This document shows positions 9,815 through 18,476 of a DNA stretch of 64,000 bases, one piece after another. The notes beneath the pieces were generated by a model that saw only the letters and a list, made by a program, of their open reading frames with translations, was not told where the DNA came from and searched no databases. Both the position numbers and the translations under genes were made by a program. Numbering within the stretch: the stretch's first letter is position 1; every line of letters begins with the position of its first letter. Source of the stretch: an uncultured Acidimicrobiaceae bacterium (GTDB taxonomy: Bacteria > Actinomycetota > Acidimicrobiia > Spongiisociales > UBA5794); contig CAMYMC010000017.1 in assembly GCA_947259365.1 (NCBI GenBank), positions 117,704 to 181,703 of the forward strand, written 5' to 3'.

Positions 9815-11158
9815 GTGACCGGCGCCACACCCCTCCCGACGGTGCGCCGCGTGCTGCGCGGCTATTACGCCCTCGCCGGGCTGTACACCCTCGCCGCCTC
9901 GGTCATCTGGGGCGTGAACACGCTCTTCCTCCTCGATGCCGGCCTCGGCATCGCCGAGGTCTTCATCGCCAACGCCGCGTTCTCTGCAGGCATGGTCATC
10001 TTCGAGATCCCGACCGGGGTCGTCGCCGACACGCTCGGGCGCAGGGCCTCCTTCCTCCTCAGTGTGGCGGTGCTCGCCGTCTCGACCGTTGCCTACGTCG
10101 GGCTCGCCGAGATCGACGCCGGTGTTGTCCCCTTCTCGGTCGTGTCGGTCTTCATCGGGCTCGGCTTCACCTTCTACTCCGGCGCGGTGGAGGCGTGGCT
10201 CGTCGACGCCCTGCGGGAGACGGGCTACACCGGCGAGCTCGACGACGTCTTCGCCCGCGGCCAGATGGTGACCGGCGCGACGATGCTCGTGGGGACGGTC
10301 GGCGGCGGCATCCTCGGGGGCATCGACCTGTCGATCCCGTACATTGCCCGGGCGGTGATGCTCGTCGCGTTGTTCTATCTCGCCGCCCGTCTCATGCACG
10401 ACGTCGGGTTCACCCCGCAGCCGGTCGCGCTCGCCCGGTTGCCGGCGGCGATGGGCGAGGTGGCGCGGGCCGGTGTGACCTTCGGCTGGCGGCAGCGGCC
10501 GCTGCGGCTCCTCATGGTCGTCGCGCTCGTCCAGGGCGCCTTCCTGAGCTGGGGTTTCTACGCATGGCAGCCGTACTTCCTCGATCTCCTCGAGCGCGAT
10601 GCGGTCTGGGTCGCCGGTGTCGTCAGCGCGCTGATCGCCCTGTCGACGATCGCCGGCAACGTCGTCGTCGAGTGGTTCACGCGGTTGTGCGGCCGGCGGA
10701 CGACTTTGCTGCTGTGGGCGGCGGCGGTGCAGACGACCGGCGCCGTCGTCGTCGGCGTCGCCACCTCGTTCTGGGTCGCGCTCGTTGCGCTCCTCCTCGT
10801 CACCGCGTCGCTCGGCGCCGCCGGCCCGGTGCGCCAGTCCTACGTCCACCAGCTGATCCCGACGCAGCAGCGAGCCACCGTGGTGTCGTTCGACTCGATG
10901 GTCGCCGGGGTGGGGAGCACCGGCGGTCAGGCGGGTCTCGGCGCTCTCGCCCAGGCGCAGTCGTTCTCGGCCGGATACGTCGTCGGGGGCGGCGCAACGG
11001 TGCTCGCCCTGCCGCTGCTGTGGCTGGTTCGCCGACTCGGCGGACCAGCCGACGAGATCGTCGGAGCGCGCGCCGGCGCCGAAGGGACGTGCGCCGCCCA
11101 GGGCCTGCCGAGCGTCGCTCACGTCGAGTCCCAGCCCCGCGAGACGGTCTCGGCCTGA
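9815..11158 (+). CDS. Major facilitator superfamily transporter
   Basis: A 447-residue inner-membrane protein with 12 predicted helices in two six-helix halves. After helix 2 it has the MFS motif A loop (GVVADTLGRRASF), and the second half carries the weaker copy (LCGRRTTLLLWA). The relatives I recognise are of the drug-efflux or general-exporter type; the substrate cannot be told. GTG 9815 is preferred because the first helix follows closely (TVRRVLRGYYALAGLYTLA); TTG 9785 is an in-frame alternative. The gene stands alone and converges with the DUF3179 gene (21 bases apart). Confidence 0.85.
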   Translation: MTGATPLPTVRRVLRGYYALAGLYTLAASVIWGVNTLFLLDAGLGIAEVFIANAAFSAGMVIFEIPTGVVADTLGRRASFLLSVAVLAVSTVAYVGLAEIDAGVVPFSVVSVFIGLGFTFYSGAVEAWLVDALRETGYTGELDDVFARGQMVTGATMLVGTVGGGILGGIDLSIPYIARAVMLVALFYLAARLMHDVGFTPQPVALARLPAAMGEVARAGVTFGWRQRPLRLLMVVALVQGAFLSWGFYAWQPYFLDLLERDAVWVAGVVSALIALSTIAGNVVVEWFTRLCGRRTTLLLWAAAVQTTGAVVVGVATSFWVALVALLLVTASLGAAGPVRQSYVHQLIPTQQRATVVSFDSMVAGVGSTGGQAGLGALAQAQSFSAGYVVGGGATVLALPLLWLVRRLGGPADEIVGARAGAEGTCAAQGLPSVAHVESQPRETVSA

Positions 11159-11179
11159 GCGAATCACCCGGGGCCAGGC

Positions 11180-12379
11180 TCAGGCGACGAGTTCGGTGTC
11201 GGGGTGGAAGTTCGCCCAGACGAACCAGAGCACTCGACTGTGATGGAGGAAGGGCACCAGGTCGCTCCCACTCCCGTCGAGCGCCTTGCCGGAGCCGTCC
11301 CAGCGCTCACCGCTGCGCCGGTCCACCAGCTCTCCCGTCTCGGTTCGAGAGAGTTCGACCACGCCCCCGGATCGGGCTCGCTCGAATACCGCTACCGCTC
11401 CCCCGGCAGTGCATGCCAGCGTGATCGGCACATCGCCGACCGAGTCGTTGATGACGCCTTCTTGGCACACCCTGCTCACCGCGTGGGCCCGCGCCCCAGC
11501 GGTGTGCTCGATCCCGATGACCTCGGTCTTGTTGGGGAGGCGGTCGTCGAAGCGCTCGATCGTGGGGAACATGGGAGCCTCCCGAGCCCGGTTGGCCTCG
11601 AGGAACTTCGTGCCGATGAACTTCCTCACGAAGGTGTCCCAGCCGCCGGCCGGGGGGTTGTAGAAGACCCGGGTGTCGGGGTGGAGCGCTCGCCACGATC
11701 CCCACGACATGATCTGGGTGGGGTGGACGTCGAGTCGTGACCCGGCGCCGGGCCCGTGGAGAACGGTGCCCTCGATCTGCTGGATGAGCCGCTTGCCGGC
11801 CGCGTCCCAGATCACCATGTTGTTCTCCCACTGGATCGGCATGATGCAGCGCATGGCCACGCCGTCGAGCTCGGGGGTGAAGGCGAGGCCGAGGTTGCTC
11901 AGCAGGCAATAGCTCATCACGACCGGCTCCCCCCCGACCGTTGCCTCGACGAGATGCGGCCGGAAGGACCAGTCCACGGGGAAGGCGCGCGCGTCGCCGT
12001 TGACCTCGAGTCCGATGACGGGATCGTCGTCGGTGAGGGTGACCCGGTCGTCGCCGGCTCCGAGCCACTCCGGGTCCCGGATCGAGGGGAACATCACGTA
12101 GGGCGACATGACGAACCCCAGCACGGTGAAGAGGGCGATGAGCACCCCGGTGACGATGATCAGCACGGTGCTCGTGGCCTCGACGGTGGCATGCAGGATG
12201 AGCGCGATGACCCACAACGCGACGCTGACGCCGATGATGCGAGAGCGCGTCCGTAGCACCCGATAGACCGCCAGCCGGGTCGGCTTGTACACCATCTGGG
12301 AGAAGTCGCCGGTGATGGCGCCGGCGTAGGCCACCGGGATCACGGCTGTGACGGCAACGAGCGCGGCGAGCACCGACAC
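11180..12379 (-). CDS. DUF3179 domain-containing membrane protein
   Basis: A 399-residue protein with an N-terminal signal/anchor helix (residues 1-20) and two more membrane helices (about 50-100), followed by a soluble domain of the DUF3179 type. Recognisable segments are PVIGLEVNGDARAFPVDW, a GGEPVVMSYCLLSNLG strand and TQIMSWGSWRALHPDT. The biochemical role of the family is not known. GTG 12379 is preceded by a strong AAGGAGG ribosome-binding site at the right distance; a longer open frame upstream (to 12661) overlaps the next gene and is rejected. It is read in the same direction as the LLM gene upstream, with a 79-base gap. Confidence 0.8.
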   Translation of the reverse strand: MSVLAALVAVTAVIPVAYAGAITGDFSQMVYKPTRLAVYRVLRTRSRIIGVSVALWVIALILHATVEATSTVLIIVTGVLIALFTVLGFVMSPYVMFPSIRDPEWLGAGDDRVTLTDDDPVIGLEVNGDARAFPVDWSFRPHLVEATVGGEPVVMSYCLLSNLGLAFTPELDGVAMRCIMPIQWENNMVIWDAAGKRLIQQIEGTVLHGPGAGSRLDVHPTQIMSWGSWRALHPDTRVFYNPPAGGWDTFVRKFIGTKFLEANRAREAPMFPTIERFDDRLPNKTEVIGIEHTAGARAHAVSRVCQEGVINDSVGDVPITLACTAGGAVAVFERARSGGVVELSRTETGELVDRRSGERWDGSGKALDGSGSDLVPFLHHSRVLWFVWANFHPDTELVA

Positions 12380-12458
12380 CGTTCCCTCCTTCGTCGGGAG
12401 GTTCTCAGGGTATCGACTGCGACGAGCCGTCCATCGCTCCCGGCGGGCGATGCCGGGC

Positions 12459-13427
12459 TCAGACGTCGGCGAGCACCGCGGCGACGGTCTCCATGAGCGC
12501 CGACGCGCCCTCGATCTCGTAGACGGGGAGGAGGAACTCGTCGAAGCCGTGGCGCTCCATGACCTCGCCGAGCTCGGTTGCGCACTCCGACGGGGTGCCG
12601 GCGATGACGAACGGGTGGACCCACTCGTCGGGGATGAGCTCGGCGGCGGCGTGAAGCCCATCGCCCATTGCCCGCCGGATCCTGTCGGCGTCGCGATCGG
12701 TGAGCCCGATGAGCTCTCGCACTTGTGGTGGGGAGTCGACGAGCCGGTACGTCATGTGCGGCTTGGTGTCCGCCATGGCCCTGTCGTCGGTGATGATCAT
12801 CGTCGAGTAGCAGATCATCGGGGAGTTCCCCGTTCCCCGGGCTCCGGCGGCGATGCGAGCGGTGTAGTCGCCGAGCACGTCGCGGTGGATGAAGTCGAGC
12901 ATCACCCCGTCCGCCGCGGCCCCACCGAGGCCGAGCATCCGCGGGCCGCGCCCGGCGAGCCACACCTCGATGCCAGGACGCCCGTAGGCGAGCCGGGCCG
13001 CCCGCAGCGTCGTCGACGCACCATCGAGGTCGGCCACCTCGCCGCTCCACAGTCTGCGGCACACCTCGATCGTCTCTCCGACCGCGGTTACCGGCCCGGT
13101 CCGCTCGATACCGAGCGGTGCCAGCGTCAGGCTCCCTCCGGCGCCGATTCCGAGGAAGGCCCGGCCGGAGGACACCTCGTCGAGGCTGGCGACGGCGGCC
13201 GCCGTCGTTGCCGGATGGCGGGTGTACGGGTTCGTGATGCCGGGGCCGATGCGAATGCGCTCGGTTTCGGCGGCGATCGCCGTCATCGTCACGTAGACGT
13301 CCCTCGTCGCGAGGCCCTCGTCATAGACCCAGCAGCGGTCGTAGCCGAGGCCCTCGGCGACCGTGGCGAGCTCGATGACCGCGGCAACGGGGTGCTCGGG
13401 GATGAGGTTCACGCCTGCGGTGATCAC
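12459..13427 (-). CDS. LLM-class F420-dependent oxidoreductase (Mer-like), copy 1
   Basis: A 322-residue single-domain TIM-barrel enzyme of the bacterial-luciferase superfamily. The opening AAVIELATVAEGLGYDRCW, the strand-loop IRIGPGITNPYTRHP and FLGIGAGG are typical of the F420-using, methylenetetrahydromethanopterin-reductase-like subgroup. It would reduce or oxidise a small organic substrate with cofactor F420 in the cytoplasm. GTG 13427 is the only start near the conserved N-terminus. It is the last gene of the run that contains the molybdenum hydroxylase (27 bases after the amidohydrolase), so it may act on the same compound. Two related copies are at 18477-19502 and 25629-26618. Confidence 0.88.
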   Translation of the reverse strand: MITAGVNLIPEHPVAAVIELATVAEGLGYDRCWVYDEGLATRDVYVTMTAIAAETERIRIGPGITNPYTRHPATTAAAVASLDEVSSGRAFLGIGAGGSLTLAPLGIERTGPVTAVGETIEVCRRLWSGEVADLDGASTTLRAARLAYGRPGIEVWLAGRGPRMLGLGGAAADGVMLDFIHRDVLGDYTARIAAGARGTGNSPMICYSTMIITDDRAMADTKPHMTYRLVDSPPQVRELIGLTDRDADRIRRAMGDGLHAAAELIPDEWVHPFVIAGTPSECATELGEVMERHGFDEFLLPVYEIEGASALMETVAAVLADV

Positions 13428-13454
13428 GAGCCGGGACTCTAGGAGGCGGCGGGC

Positions 13455-14762
13455 TCAGCCCGGCCAGAGCCGGTGCGCCTGAGCGTGGACCGCTGCCCGC
13501 TGGCGCTCGATGTCGGCGTCGACGACGGCGCCGCTGAGAACGCGCCACCGCCCGTCGACCATGACGTCGCGGACGTGGGAGCCGTTTCGCCACAGGACGA
13601 GCTGATCGATGAGGTTGTCCCGGGTCGCCGGGGTCGGGAACGCAGCATCGACGACCTGGAGGTCGGCGCGGTACCCGGGGGCGAGCACGCCGATGTCGTT
13701 GCGCCCGATCGCGGCCGCACCCATCCGGGTGGCCATGTCGAAGACGACCGAGGCCGGCATCGTCGCCGGATCGAGGAGTCGGGCCTTGTGCACGACGAAG
13801 GCGGCGCGCATGACCTCGTACATGTCGTTGACGTAGCCGTCCGTTCCGAGGCCGACGGTCACCCCCGCCGCGAGCAGCTCCGGCACGGGGGCGATGCCGG
13901 CGCCCACCTCCCCGTTGGAGAGCGGCATGTGAGAGCAGCGGACCCCGCCGGCGGCGATGATCTCGCGCTCCCGCTCGGACAGCTGGACGCACTGGCTCGC
14001 CAGGAACCTCGGCGATACCACCCCGAGGTCCTCGTAGTACTCGAACGTGCGCTTGCCGTAGGTGGCGACGGCGCGCTCGGGCTCGTGGACGCCCTCGTTG
14101 CAGTGGGCGTGGCAGAGGACTTCGCGATCGGCGGCGAGGTCGAACGCGTGGCGGATGAACCCGGCCGAGCACGTGAACGTCGTGTGGAACGACACGGCCC
14201 CACCGACGAGTCCGTCGCCGGCGCAGTCGTCGACGTGCCGCGCGTTCTCCTCCAGCGAGGCGGCGGCGACGGCGGGCCCGGCGCGCTCGGTCGCCTCGAA
14301 CGAGAGGATCCCGCGCAGGCCCCTCCGCTCGACGATCTCGGCCTCGACGCCGAGCGCACCGGGGAGGGCGGCGGGTGCCTCGAGGACGTCGAAGAACGTC
14401 GTCGTGCCCGTTTGCAGCATCTCGGTGCATGCCCAATCGGTCGCCGCCGCGATCATCTCGTGGTCGAGCGCATCCTCGACCATCGGCCACCAGAAGTCGG
14501 CGAGGAAGTTCCAGAAGCCGGTCGGTGCCGCGTCGAGCGGGATCCCGTGGGCGAGCACCCCGTAGGCGTGCATGTGGCTGTTGACGAAGCCGGCGACGAC
14601 GGCGTGGCCGGTGGCGTCGTGGACCTCGTCTCCGGGGTGGGCGGCGGCGAGGGCCGCGCCGTCACCGATCGCGGTGATGCGGTCGGCGACGATGCGGAGC
14701 CCACCGTTGCGCAGGGGCGGCTCGTCGACGGACGGCACGACCCAGTCGGCGAGGATCAGCAC
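13455..14762 (-). CDS. Amidohydrolase/deaminase of the SsnA-AtzA-TrzN type
   Basis: A 435-residue metal-dependent hydrolase of the type that deaminates or dechlorinates N-heterocycles. The metal-binding HxH is in GFVNSHMHAYG (about 57-67), a later His is in LCHAHCNEGVHEPE, another in VRCSHMPLSN and the catalytic Asp in LGTDGYVNDM. The segment around FWWPMVEDALDHE resembles E. coli SsnA. The start GTG 14762 overlaps the stop of the preceding molybdenum-hydroxylase gene by one base (TAGTG), so the two are translationally coupled. The same pairing (ssnA beside xdhD and ygfM) exists in E. coli, which points to purine-like or other heterocyclic substrates. The exact reaction is unknown. Confidence 0.88.
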   Translation of the reverse strand: MLILADWVVPSVDEPPLRNGGLRIVADRITAIGDGAALAAAHPGDEVHDATGHAVVAGFVNSHMHAYGVLAHGIPLDAAPTGFWNFLADFWWPMVEDALDHEMIAAATDWACTEMLQTGTTTFFDVLEAPAALPGALGVEAEIVERRGLRGILSFEATERAGPAVAAASLEENARHVDDCAGDGLVGGAVSFHTTFTCSAGFIRHAFDLAADREVLCHAHCNEGVHEPERAVATYGKRTFEYYEDLGVVSPRFLASQCVQLSEREREIIAAGGVRCSHMPLSNGEVGAGIAPVPELLAAGVTVGLGTDGYVNDMYEVMRAAFVVHKARLLDPATMPASVVFDMATRMGAAAIGRNDIGVLAPGYRADLQVVDAAFPTPATRDNLIDQLVLWRNGSHVRDVMVDGRWRVLSGAVVDADIERQRAAVHAQAHRLWPG

Positions 14763-17680
14763 TAGCCGTTGAGCGCGTGCCAGACCCGCTCGGGGGTGAA
14801 CGGGATGTCGTTGATGGCGACGCCCGTGGCATTGAGGATCGCGTTGCGCATCGCGGGCGCGACGCCGTCCTTCGGGATCTCCGCCACGGCCTTGGCGCCG
14901 AACGGGCCGCTGTCTTCCATCGTCTGCACGAGGTAGACCTCTGTCTCCGGCGTGTCGTCGGATCGGTAGATCCAGTACGGGCCGAACCGCGGGTTCACCG
15001 TGCGGCCCTCGTCGTCGAGGACCATCTCCTCGCAGTGGCCGTAGCCGAGCGCCTGGAGCATTCCGCCCTCGACCTGGCCGCTGGCGGTGATCGGGTTGAT
15101 GGCCACCCCGCAGTCGACGGCCATGACGAGCTTGGTCACCGTCACCTGGCCGGTCTCGACGTCGACCTCGAGCTCGACGAACTGGGCGGCGAACGGCGGC
15201 GGCGACTCGGGGGACACATAGGAGGCGGTGCCCATGATCTGCTCCTGGTCCTCGAGGTGCAGCGAGTGGAGGGCGACGTCCTGGAGGCTCACCGAGCTTC
15301 CGTCCTTCGCCCACGCCATTCGTTTGCCGAGATCGATCGAGGTGGGGTCGTCGACGTCGAGCATCTTCGCCGCCCGGTCCTTGATACGGTCGGCCACCTC
15401 GTCGGCGGCGAGCTTCACGGCGGTGCCGGAGATGAAGGTCGTACTCGACGCGTAGGCGCCGGTGTCGAAGGGGGTGACGTCGGTGTCGGAGGAGTAGATG
15501 CGGATGTCCTCGAGCGGCACCCCGAGGACCTCGGCGGCGATCTGGCCGAGGACGGTGTCGGCCCCGGTGCCGAGGTCGGTGGCGCCGATGAGCACGTTGA
15601 AAGTGCCGTCGTCGTTGATCTTGATGCTGCACCCGCCCATGTCGAGGAACGGGATCGCCGTGCCGTGCATGCAGAACGCAAACCCGAGCCCGCGCCGGAT
15701 GTGGGGCCGATCGGCGGGCTCCCGCCATGCCGGGTCGTTCCTCCGGTGCCAGCCGATCGCCCTCGCCCCCTGGGCCACGCACTCCTCGATCCCGTTCGAC
15801 ATCACCTTCGGGTACTCCTCGAGCTCCTCCTCGGCGACCGCCCGCTCACCGAGATGGGGAGCAATGTCCATCTCGTCGCCGACTTTGACCCAGTTCTTGC
15901 GGCGGAACTCGATCGGGTCCATGCCGAGGTCGAGAGCGATGTCCTCCATATGCGCCTCGAGCGCGTACTCGCCCTGGGGCGCCCCGTAGCCGCGATAGGC
16001 GCCGGGCACCGGGATGTTCGTGTAGACGACGTCGCACGTGAAGCGCTTGTGCGGTGCGTTGTAGGACGTCAGGCCGCGCAGCCCCGTGATCGTCTGCACG
16101 GTGTAGCCGTGGGTGCCGTAGGCCCCGGTGTTGCCGATGACCCTCATGTCCTGGGCGACGAGGGTCCCGTCTGCGGAGACGCCCGTGCGGTATGTGATCG
16201 TCTGGGGGTGGCGGGTCCGGCTCGAGACGAACTCCTCTTCCCGGGTGAGCTCGTAGCGGACGGGCCGCCTCGTGGCGATGGCGAGGTGGCCGACGATGTC
16301 CTCGATGAGCATCTCCTGCTTGGCCCCGAACCCTCCCCCGATTCGCGGCTTCATGACCCTGATGTCCTTGATCTCGCGCTCGACCAGGGGGGCGAGCATT
16401 CGGCGGGTGTGGAACGGGACCTGGGTCGCGGTGCGCACGACGAGACGCTCGTCCGAGTCCAGCCACGCGATCGAGATGTGCGGCTCGATGGGGCACTGCT
16501 GCACCTGGTGGACCCGGAACGTCTGCTCGTAGACGTGGTCCGCCCCGGCGAGGGCGGCCTCGACGTCGCCGCGCCTCGCCGCGATGTGGTGGACGATGTT
16601 CCGCTCCCGGTCGTGGATGTGGCTCGTGTCCGGCTCGTCGTGGACGACGGGGGCACCCGGCAGCAGCGTCTCCCGCTCGTCGTAGACGGCCGGCAGGACC
16701 TCGTAGGTCACCCGGATCCGGGACAGCGCCTCCTCGGCGATCTCGACGGTCTCGGCGGCGACGGCCGCCACCCGATCGCCGACGTACCGCACCTTGTCGT
16801 CGAAGCTCACCTGGTCGTGGGGGTGCGGGTTCGGGTAGGACTGGCCCCCCGAGGCGTACTTGATGCGCGCCGTGTTCTTGTAGTGGAGGACCGCGTGTAC
16901 CCCCTCGAGGGCGACGGCGTCCGAGTCGTCGATGCCGACGATCCGGGCGTGGGCGTGCGGGCTGTAGAGCACCTTGGCGTGGAGCATGCCCCGCATCTCG
17001 ATGTCGTCGGTGAACGCCGGATTGCCCTTGGCGAGCTTCACCGCGTCGACCTTCACTTCGGGCTTGCCGACGACGGCCATGTCGGGGACGTCCTTCGACG
17101 GGACGAGGCGGGGCACCGACGGCGGACCGGCAGGCGGCGGGTCGTCCGGATCGAGAACGGCGGGGTGGGTTCCGTCGGTGAGCGGCGGAACGATCAGCGG
17201 CCCGAACGGCTCGGGGTGCTCGCCGCGCATGACGGCGGCGGCGCGCCGGATCGCCTCGACGGGCTTCACGTAGGCCGTCTCACGGTCGAGGATCCCGGTG
17301 AGCATGTCGCGGATCTCCGCCTCGCCGGGGTCGGGGTTCCGCTCGATGAGGGCCAGCGCCCCGAGGATCATCGCCGGTGTCGAGTAGCCGGACTGCATCG
17401 CACCGGTGGCGGCGAATGCCGACTGGATGAGATGGAGATCGGGCCCGGTGTTGAGAGCCTCGACCGTCATCACTGCGTGCCCGCCGACTTGGGCGGCGAG
17501 AATCACGTCTGCGCTGACGAGCCTCCGGTCGACGAGGACCGCGGCGGCTCCGGTCTCCCCCGTGTCGGACCCGTACCGCACGCTCATCATCCCCTCGCGA
17601 CGGAGGACGGTCCGCAGGCTCTCATGGGGGGCACATTCGACGACCCGGTCCTCGTCGTTGAGCTTGAACGCCACCTCCAT
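14762..17680 (-). CDS. xdhD: XdhD-like molybdenum hydroxylase: cysteine-less ferredoxin domain fused to Moco subunit
   Basis: A 972-residue fusion. Residues 1-150 align with the [2Fe-2S] subunit of xanthine-dehydrogenase-type enzymes, but all eight cluster cysteines are replaced: Ser38, Thr43, Ala46 and Asp58 for the plant-type cluster, Ser97, Ser100, Asp132 and Glu134 for the second. The rest is a normal molybdopterin-cytosine-dinucleotide subunit, with RIGGGFGAKQEM, YRGYGAPQGEYALE, a GTGADTVLGQ loop and GPFGAKAVAEIP, which carries the expected catalytic Glu. Length and domain order match E. coli XdhD (about 956 residues), whose N-terminus I recall as similarly degenerate. ATG 17680 overlaps the stop of the FAD gene by one base (TGATG). 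Selenium-dependent purine hydroxylation is the suggested role of relatives; it is not proven here. Confidence 0.88.
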   Translation of the reverse strand: MEVAFKLNDEDRVVECAPHESLRTVLRREGMMSVRYGSDTGETGAAAVLVDRRLVSADVILAAQVGGHAVMTVEALNTGPDLHLIQSAFAATGAMQSGYSTPAMILGALALIERNPDPGEAEIRDMLTGILDRETAYVKPVEAIRRAAAVMRGEHPEPFGPLIVPPLTDGTHPAVLDPDDPPPAGPPSVPRLVPSKDVPDMAVVGKPEVKVDAVKLAKGNPAFTDDIEMRGMLHAKVLYSPHAHARIVGIDDSDAVALEGVHAVLHYKNTARIKYASGGQSYPNPHPHDQVSFDDKVRYVGDRVAAVAAETVEIAEEALSRIRVTYEVLPAVYDERETLLPGAPVVHDEPDTSHIHDRERNIVHHIAARRGDVEAALAGADHVYEQTFRVHQVQQCPIEPHISIAWLDSDERLVVRTATQVPFHTRRMLAPLVEREIKDIRVMKPRIGGGFGAKQEMLIEDIVGHLAIATRRPVRYELTREEEFVSSRTRHPQTITYRTGVSADGTLVAQDMRVIGNTGAYGTHGYTVQTITGLRGLTSYNAPHKRFTCDVVYTNIPVPGAYRGYGAPQGEYALEAHMEDIALDLGMDPIEFRRKNWVKVGDEMDIAPHLGERAVAEEELEEYPKVMSNGIEECVAQGARAIGWHRRNDPAWREPADRPHIRRGLGFAFCMHGTAIPFLDMGGCSIKINDDGTFNVLIGATDLGTGADTVLGQIAAEVLGVPLEDIRIYSSDTDVTPFDTGAYASSTTFISGTAVKLAADEVADRIKDRAAKMLDVDDPTSIDLGKRMAWAKDGSSVSLQDVALHSLHLEDQEQIMGTASYVSPESPPPFAAQFVELEVDVETGQVTVTKLVMAVDCGVAINPITASGQVEGGMLQALGYGHCEEMVLDDEGRTVNPRFGPYWIYRSDDTPETEVYLVQTMEDSGPFGAKAVAEIPKDGVAPAMRNAILNATGVAINDIPFTPERVWHALNG

Positions 17681-18399
17681 CACGTCACCTCGGCGAGCGC
17701 CCGCCCCGTGAGCACGGTGGCGAGATGGGTGCGATACGCCGCGGAGCCGCGGAAGTCGCCCGGGGGGTCGAGTTCGTCGAGCCGCGCCGGATCGACGAGC
17801 ACGACCGTCCCCGCCACCCCGGTCAGCGCGATCGTGACGGCGTCTCCATCCCGTCTCGCTACCGCGGCGACGATCGGCGTGTCGGCGGGGGTGCGGCCGG
17901 TGGCGACGATGACCCCCCCGCCGGTCGTGGCGAACTCGACTGCGGTGATGATCCTGCCTCCGGTGCCCTGCGCCAGCACATCCCCGAGGCCGATCCACTC
18001 GGATCCGGCGGGTCCGGTCAGCTCGACGGTGGCCGCGGAGACGGCCAGCGCCCCCAACAAGACGCTCTCCGGGTCGGCGCCGGCGATGACGCCTCCGATC
18101 GTCGCCTGGTTCCGGAGCGCACTGGGGCTCTGACGACGGGCCGCATCCCGGATGAGCGACGGCACGCCATCGTGATCGACGAGGTGGCCGAGCGTCGTCA
18201 TCGCCCCGCACCTGGCACGCTCCCCGTCCATGGTGATCCTCGTCAGGCCCAGCGCTTGCAGATCGACGACCTCCACGAGGTCGCCGCCGGGCGTGTTGAC
18301 GACGGTGCCGCCGCCGAGGATGACGCGGCCGGGGTCGGCGAGCAGCGTCAGCGCCTCCTCCAGGGTGGCGGGGCGGTGATACGCAACGGCCTTGGGCAT
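17680..18399 (-). CDS. FAD-binding subunit of a molybdenum hydroxylase (YgfM/CoxM-like)
   Basis: A 239-residue protein with the FAD-binding PCMH-type fold used by the middle subunit of xanthine-dehydrogenase-like enzymes. Residues 10-60 give the first nucleotide-binding segment (TLEEALTLLADPGRVILGGG, then DLVEVVDLQALGL) and ALRNQATIGGVIAGADPES is the canonical isoalloxazine-binding loop. It would pass electrons between the Moco protein and an acceptor. I chose ATG 18399, which has AGGAGG five bases upstream; GTG 18405 lies in the same frame. It is the first gene of the FAD-XdhD-amidohydrolase operon. The C-terminal CO-dehydrogenase-type domain is present but short. Confidence 0.86.
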   Translation of the reverse strand: MPKAVAYHRPATLEEALTLLADPGRVILGGGTVVNTPGGDLVEVVDLQALGLTRITMDGERARCGAMTTLGHLVDHDGVPSLIRDAARRQSPSALRNQATIGGVIAGADPESVLLGALAVSAATVELTGPAGSEWIGLGDVLAQGTGGRIITAVEFATTGGGVIVATGRTPADTPIVAAVARRDGDAVTIALTGVAGTVVLVDPARLDELDPPGDFRGSAAYRTHLATVLTGRALAEVT

Positions 18400-18476
18400 C
18401 GGCACCTCCTCTGGCGGGTCACACTACCGGGCGGCGGCGGGGCGCAGGACCTCCGCGGCCGGACGGGCTCGCGTGG

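Noticed and set aside
9673..11424. A 583-codon plus-strand frame overlapping the MFS gene
   Set aside because: Extremely Arg-rich and without membrane helices or motifs; it is the out-of-frame reading of the MFS transporter.
14777..18133. A 1118-codon open frame on the plus strand
   Set aside because: It lies wholly antisense to the XdhD-like and FAD subunit genes, is rich in Val/Asp/Glu/Arg from mirrored GC-rich codons, and has no motif. It is a shadow of the real minus-strand genes.
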